64,000 nucleotides of DNA from Salminus brasiliensis (lineage: Eukaryota > Chordata > Actinopteri > Characiformes > Bryconidae). A model generated the notes under the pieces. That model did not search any database and was not told the origin of the DNA. It saw only the letters and a program-made list of their open reading frames with translations. Below are positions 58,225 through 64,000 of the stretch, one piece after another. The position numbers were made by a program, and so were the translations under genes. Numbering within the stretch: the first letter of the stretch is position 1; every line of letters begins with the position of its first letter. Where the stretch lies: contig NC_132891.1 in the NCBI RefSeq assembly GCF_030463535.1, positions 8,706,949 to 8,770,948 on the forward strand. Reading direction: 5' to 3'.

Positions 58225-61200
58225 CTGTGGGACAGAATTTGGCAGAGAAGGGGGGACAGCAGGTGGGGCCCGTCAACACACGGCTAGTGGAGGTTAATTG
58301 GAGAAGACTCCAAAAGGTCCACAAACCCAGATGGACCTTCGTACTGTCTTTCTTGGCAGGTGTGGAAAGTTTGCTACGTAGGTTAGCTAACTGTTATATG
58401 TTGCAAAATGATAATCCTTGTACACTGTAGCACGTTTAGGGCTGCAAAGATGTGTCAGAGGAGTTGATAATGTTAATTATGAAGAAACATGAGACATGGA
58501 TTTCTACTATCACCATGTTATAAAATATAAAAATACAAAAATCAGTCCATACTGTTTATATGAGACACATTCTCATGGGGCAATATGGCACTGCACTGTA
58601 CAATCTGAACAAGTGATAGAGGCCCATTTCTTCCAAAAGACATAGCTAGATAGATCACATGTGAGCTAATCTTAGTCAGGAAGAGGCCAAAGAAAGTAAT
58701 TAAGTTCGGTCTGGCAGTCTAGTGCACACCACACACACCATATAAACTCAAACCACTGCATAGTTCGGGCTAAAATGACTTATTGTTTTATTTAAAATAC
58801 ATGAATACTTTAGATTAGTCAGTCAATTAGGCTATCAATGCCCAGCACATTATAGAAGTAGTCATTCCCCAGCCAACATGCTCATGTGGTTCTCACTTGG
58901 GTGGAATGTGGGAATGAAGGTGGGTTCCAGGGGCGCATGGGCTCTGAGTGGGTTTGTACATGTCTTTTTACTGGGACTTTTTGGGCTTCCCAAATGGGCT
59001 CAATCATGGGACACATGGATGACTCTAGGCCCTGTATGCAGTGTGCAGTTGTCCAATCACTGACCCTGGTGGGCATGCACATGTGGGGGCCAACGTGGAA
59101 CCAGTGGACAAAACTTGCTGTGACCCAGCTGGACTACTCATACAGGCCCCACATGGACATGTCAATAAAAATGTTACCTCCTTGCTTACTGTGTTCTGTT
59201 CATTCCAGCACCAGTTCTGCACCCTAATACGATGCACAAGAAGGCATCTACTGAACACCAATTGTAAGATGAACTAAACAAGAAGCACTCCTAGATTTAT
59301 GATACAATACTCAGCCCACAATCAGATTAAATTCATGATATGGGGTTCACAATTCTGTATTTGACGATATTCTGAACCAAATTAGAGTGAAGTAAAATGA
59401 TTACCTTCAAAGCAGGAAAGTGAAAGGATTGGGCTAAGAACTACCAATTAACCGCAATATACGTAATATGTCATATTTTTGCATTCCGATATCATGATTT
59501 TGCGATGCATTGCAACACCCCTAATAATTATAAGGGGTGGTGAGAGGGAAGGGGGCTACAAAAACTACTTTATGTCCTAATTGTTGTTTAAATTCTACTA
59601 TGTAGATCGGTCTCAAACAGATCTGCATTTTTCTCAGGCATAAACAAACACTTGCAGTTGTGTGCAAAAAATTGTCCATTTATTTTGACCACTAATAAAA
59701 CGCTGGCATTGAAGAAAAGGTCAGAGGTATGAGTTGTGTTACAGATGGTCCACTGCTTGTGAGTCACCACACATGTTGCTATCGCCAATGAGCTCATCAG
59801 ATTTGTTCCACTGCTCTGAGAACAGAGCAGCCCTTTCACTTACATGCTCTCGCGCACACACACCCCTACCTTTCTTCTGCTCTAGCTCTTCTTCACCGAG
59901 CAATGGGGTCTTTTTCTCAGGGAAAGCATTATAGAGCCTACTCGGAGTTCCCGGAGTCTCTTGCACTTTCTTTTGAAATTAGGGGTTGGTAGATGTAGAT
60001 GATGCAATGATGATTCTAAATGCAACAGAGCTTCACCACTAACTATAGAGAAGTGGATAGCAGGGATGCACTGATATGAAAACTGCAGGCTAAGGCCAAA
60101 AAACATTAATTCCATGCCTGTATCCGCTGACAGGAAAATTTCATTTCATGCCTTGGGCATTATTATGAATGATGAGTGTTCAAAGGAAAGGGCATCTTTG
60201 AAATTATGTCCAATCTGCAAACTGGCACATGTTTAAATGTGTCTGCTGTGCCAAAGAACAGACAAGTTTAATATATCACTATACTGGCATAATATAATAA
60301 TGAACCAAATCCTAGCACTATGTTTCACTTCAAAATGTGCCAATATGAATGAGAACACAGGAGAATAAGAGTGGAACCCTTTTTAGTCATACAAAACACT
60401 CTAATATTTGTCAATGCATCACAATATTACTAGTGGTGTAACAGATCACAAAACTAACAGCTTTGATCAGATCACTGCTTTTGAACCACGGATCAGATTT
60501 GGGTTGGACTTTTTGAATCAGTACTGCATCATTTGTGTTACTGACTTTTATTTTGACACATAGTCAGTTTGTGACGTAGCGACTGAGTGGAGCGATTGCC
60601 TCACTCTCACTTTCGAGTCCGTCGTTCTGAGATTGACTTACTTATAGAGTTCTCCTATTCACACCCAGCCCATGTCCATAGGAAACCCCAACGCCTCACA
60701 CTAATAGAACTCTGCTCTCCACTCACACACCAGAGTAACGTCACTGCATATGTGACACCTTACAGCTCTTGTGGCTTAGTGTTTACAAACTGTACCAATT
60801 TTATTCATACGCTCTGCTCAAGTGACAGACACCAGCTCTGCGTCCAGATCGAGGAAATAATTACTGTGATAATTAACAGCAACAGTAAAACTGTATTCCA
60901 CTCCGTTCTGGTTAAACTTTGGCAATTAATCCGGTTCACGTGTGTCCGGAACCGTAGGAAGTAGTCTGTACACCACTATATACTACTACAACATAAATCA
61001 ACCAGTACTTAGTATGGTATTTTATAGAGATAGCATCACTGTTACTTTTTACAATATAATACTGAAACCTTAAACTACTTAAAAGCTTTAAAAAGCTTTG
61101 GACTCCCACCAATTTCTTCCAAATTTAGTAATTTCCAGTTACCACCCACTAGTTTGGACCCACCCCATTTCATGATGCTTCCAGCGCTGACAGGATGAAG

Positions 61201-64000
61201 GCTAGCATGTAAAAATGCATGGAGACGGACATCTAAAAAGTACAAAAGTAAATTGCTCAGACTGACAACTCAAACACTCAACTATATTACTGATTTAGTC
61301 ATTTTTTAATTCGATAAAAAATAACAAATATTCTATCAATTTTAGGCTAGATCAGTCATAGATTTTTTTATTGTTATTTATTTATTCTATTTTACGTCTG
61401 TCAGTGCTGTCTGATATTTCTACTTGTCTAGTGTAATCTTTTTTCTGTTACATTTGCACATTGGAGCCTGAGGAGATCTCGTTTAGCTATGCTCTCCAGC
61501 TGACAATCAAGTTCACTTTTGACTTGACTCTGGATGAGATGCTATTTTTCCTCTGATATCCAGTCCAGCATTTCCTACTGGTACCTGGTTCCTTTATGAT
61601 GCCTTCTGTGGTACTTTCAAGCAAGCATCTACCAACGGAGTACAAATATGACTTCACATTCCTAGAAAATGGCATGTTAGTAAGTGAACAAACTAGCTAA
61701 AACTAGCTAAAACAAAACACTGTTGTGAGACTATCCACAGAAATTGCAGTCAGAACTTTGCCTTGTTTTATTTCAGTCATTGTTTGAAATGTAATATCAA
61801 CCATAATGTGACATTGCTATCCCGAACAAACTAGCAAAGTCATGTGAACACCAAAGTTCGTAGTTTGCACAAATGCTGATTTCGGTTTTAAAAAGCAACA
61901 CATTACACAGCCATTTGGAGGCACTTAATATCAACATTGCATATAAACACTGAACAGACGGAATATGACTGTTCATAATTAAAAAGAACAATATACATTG
62001 TCCGCTTCACTTTGTACAATGTCCTCAGCTGTCCGTGTTCTAGCTGGAGTTGCAGTCAGCACCGTACATGTTCAACGCAACATTCCTTATTGGAGCAGAG
62101 GAACCATATGGTCTGATAGTCACTTATGGCATCAAATGGCAAAAAAAATAAAAATAAAAAAGGCTTGACGAGCGACAGATCCACCACACAGCAACTATTC
62201 ATTTTCCTTTTAAATGCTACACAGGAAGGTAATTAAGCTAAAGCACTGTAACATCGTAATTGTGTTTCTGGAACTTCTGGAGGTAACGAAACTTTCATAT
62301 TGCTGTATTTTAGGCATTCACAGACATAAGGCCTTTTCTTTTTCCCCAGCACACAGGACTATTCAAGCTCTACAGTGAAGTCAGGTGAGCTTCTATTTCT
62401 CCAGGCCACTTACTGAGCAGATCCAGAGCATGTGCTCTCCTAACAAACACCATTTGTGCTGTGCAAATGAAGCAAACGCACAATTACATAACTATATTAA
62501 GGCAGGAAAAAACAGCGGCTTGGCAGTTACAGTAAACAATGCCATCGTTCTGAATGGGATCCTGCTTAAAGGAGGAGAAACTGGAGGCTATGTACCAACA
62601 GTGGCACCACATAGAGAAATGAATACGAAACTGAGGTGAAAGAGAAAATAAACACAAACTCTGAGCGAGCTTTGATAAAAGAACACAGCACTGATTTGTC
62701 TTTCATAGCTTAAAAAAAAAAAAAAGAAAAGAAAGAAATGCATAGACCTCTTCACTATCGCTCTTGTTCTCCTTTGGAAGTTTAAAATGAGCCTCAGGAA
62801 ACCATGGCAACAGCCCTGTCGGACACCTCTAGCTGGAGAGGTTGTGCTTTCTGGGTTCACTGTGCACACATTTGGGCCACCAGAAAATAAATGTGATTCT
62901 AATCATCGCAGCGTTTGTGTCTGGAGATGGGCAAAGGATTCTATTTCCGTGCTTCTTCCAAGAGCGGATCGTTCTAGACCACTGCCTCCAACCCCGTGGG
63001 AACAGAATGCCCCCCTGCATTGAGGTTCAGAGTGCAGCAGACATTGGAGAGGAACAATAGAGGCAAAGCGCACAGCGAAGCAGGCTGCTATTTGCCGTGC
63101 AGCAGTTTTCTGAAAACACGGCTAAATTGTCTTTTTGGACAAGCATGCGGAACTAACTCCCTGCAGGAGAAAGTAGAGCTTTACAGAAAGATCGGCATTA
63201 ATTGCTACTGTACACAAAACATGCGCTTGCTTGTGTGATTACAAATAATTGCTAACAGTTATCTCTGATAGGAACACCTACATTTCATATAAGCAGAAAG
63301 AGGCTAACCTTTAAGGTTAATGAGATATGGGTGACCCAATAAGGCACTTTTCACCATTTTTTTCAAAATCATCTGGAAGAACACTTTACGTAAGGCTTTC
63401 AGAAAAGACCAGGGCCTTTTCTAATCCACAGTACATTCATATACTTCCTTTAGTTTAAAAATGAAATTAAAAGAAATGTAAGAGGACCCCCAACAAATTT
63501 CAACTGCAAATTTTCTTCAATATGCGAAAATCAGACCAACATTAGCTGCACTTCCAGAACTCTAGTTCATGGGATAACACACATTCAGGTAGTTTGAAAT
63601 AATTACCATTGACCCACGTTATTCCAGCATTTCTTGAATGTTTCATCGTCAACATAAACATGGCTGAAATGCAGATGTAGTGCTACTTGCTACTTTAAAT
63701 GAAAATTCAAGTAATGAGCCCACGTTTAGGTCTACTATGATCATAGACTAAACTGCATGTAGTGGTGGTTGAGTAGTGGTTATTCAGGGTTTCAAATATG
63801 AGAAAAGCAGCAAAACAACTTTTAGTTAAAATCCCGTTGAGCTAAACTTCTGAAGAAACTTCAGAATATGTGTCAGGACTTTTCAAAACGGAGGAAACTG
63901 AAAATACCTGGTGAAGTTTAGCATAATTTTCAGGAAGCAATACCTTGACCAAGAGTCAATGATTGATATACAGACTGACTAACAAAAAAAAAACAACAAA
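58225..64000. other. kif1b intron sequence to window end
   Basis: No certain exon. Positions 58860-59270 contain a degenerate repeat with many CCCACATGG / GGGCATGC-like blocks. A weak exon candidate is at 59874-59967 (see findings). From about 61700 onward the sequence is repeat-poor, and it may include the 3'UTR of an alternative (alpha-type) terminal exon whose coding part would lie beyond 64000. An A run is at 62711-62724. Confidence 0.5.
58860..59270. repeat. Unclassified degenerate repeat
   Basis: A G/C-richer island with recurring 'ggcatgcacatgtggg', 'caggccccacatggacatgt' and 'gtgggaatgaaggtgggttc' blocks, unlike the flanking AT-rich intron. Overlapping open frames on both strands are shadows of the repeats. 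Origin unknown. Confidence 0.4.

Noticed and set aside
60587-60964. 125-codon plus-strand frame
   Set aside because: No domain, no start context, antisense within a kif1b intron.
62588-63060. Overlapping open frames on both strands
   Set aside because: None resembles kinesin or another known family; no consistent splice sites or phases.

Overview
The window is vertebrate nuclear DNA, almost certainly from a teleost fish. Genes are split into short exons with GT-AG introns. The dispersed repeats are of kinds common in teleosts: TA-flanked MITEs, a Tc1-like relic, LINE/SINE tails carrying a 'gtcgctttgg...gcatctgctaaatg' motif, and long CA/TA microsatellites. No prokaryotic, viral, CRISPR, tRNA or rRNA features were seen. 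Some repeat types hint at an otophysan fish, but that is weak evidence.

Layout, left to right. (1) 856-5412, minus: 5' part of ciroz (C1orf127), a secreted ZP-N-domain protein of the ciliated left-right organizer, running off the left side. (2) 8600-13410, plus: tardbp (TDP-43), complete, with a CpG-rich promoter and a long UG-rich 3'UTR. (3) 15631-17158, minus: cort, a two-exon somatostatin/cortistatin prepropeptide with its own TATA box. (4) 20665-29976, minus: pgd, 6-phosphogluconate dehydrogenase, complete, 13 coding exons, 483 aa. (5) 31445-58224 and beyond, minus: the 3' two thirds of kif1b (beta form): 27 core coding exons plus one in-frame cassette-type exon, ending in the PH domain. 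The motor and FHA exons lie beyond position 64000.

The five genes are not an operon and have unrelated jobs: laterality, RNA processing, neuropeptide signalling, NADPH production and axonal transport. They are all neighbours in human 1p36.22. The fish block is a condensed version in which the head-to-head ciroz/tardbp pair is inverted relative to kif1b-pgd-cort, and CENPS, DFFA, PEX14 and CASZ1 are not seen.

Exon boundaries were read by eye from GT/AG sites, reading-frame phase and family similarity. Each joined coding sequence keeps frame: pgd gives exactly 483 codons plus stop, tardbp 395, cort 104, and the visible kif1b part 1113 without the cassette. UTR ends, promoters and repeat names are less certain. 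The best leads are a 67-aa in-frame extra exon in kif1b, an unusual cort peptide with a non-dibasic cleavage site, a possible 3'UTR autoregulatory intron in tardbp, and a KIF1B-specific exon that repeats a flanking motif.
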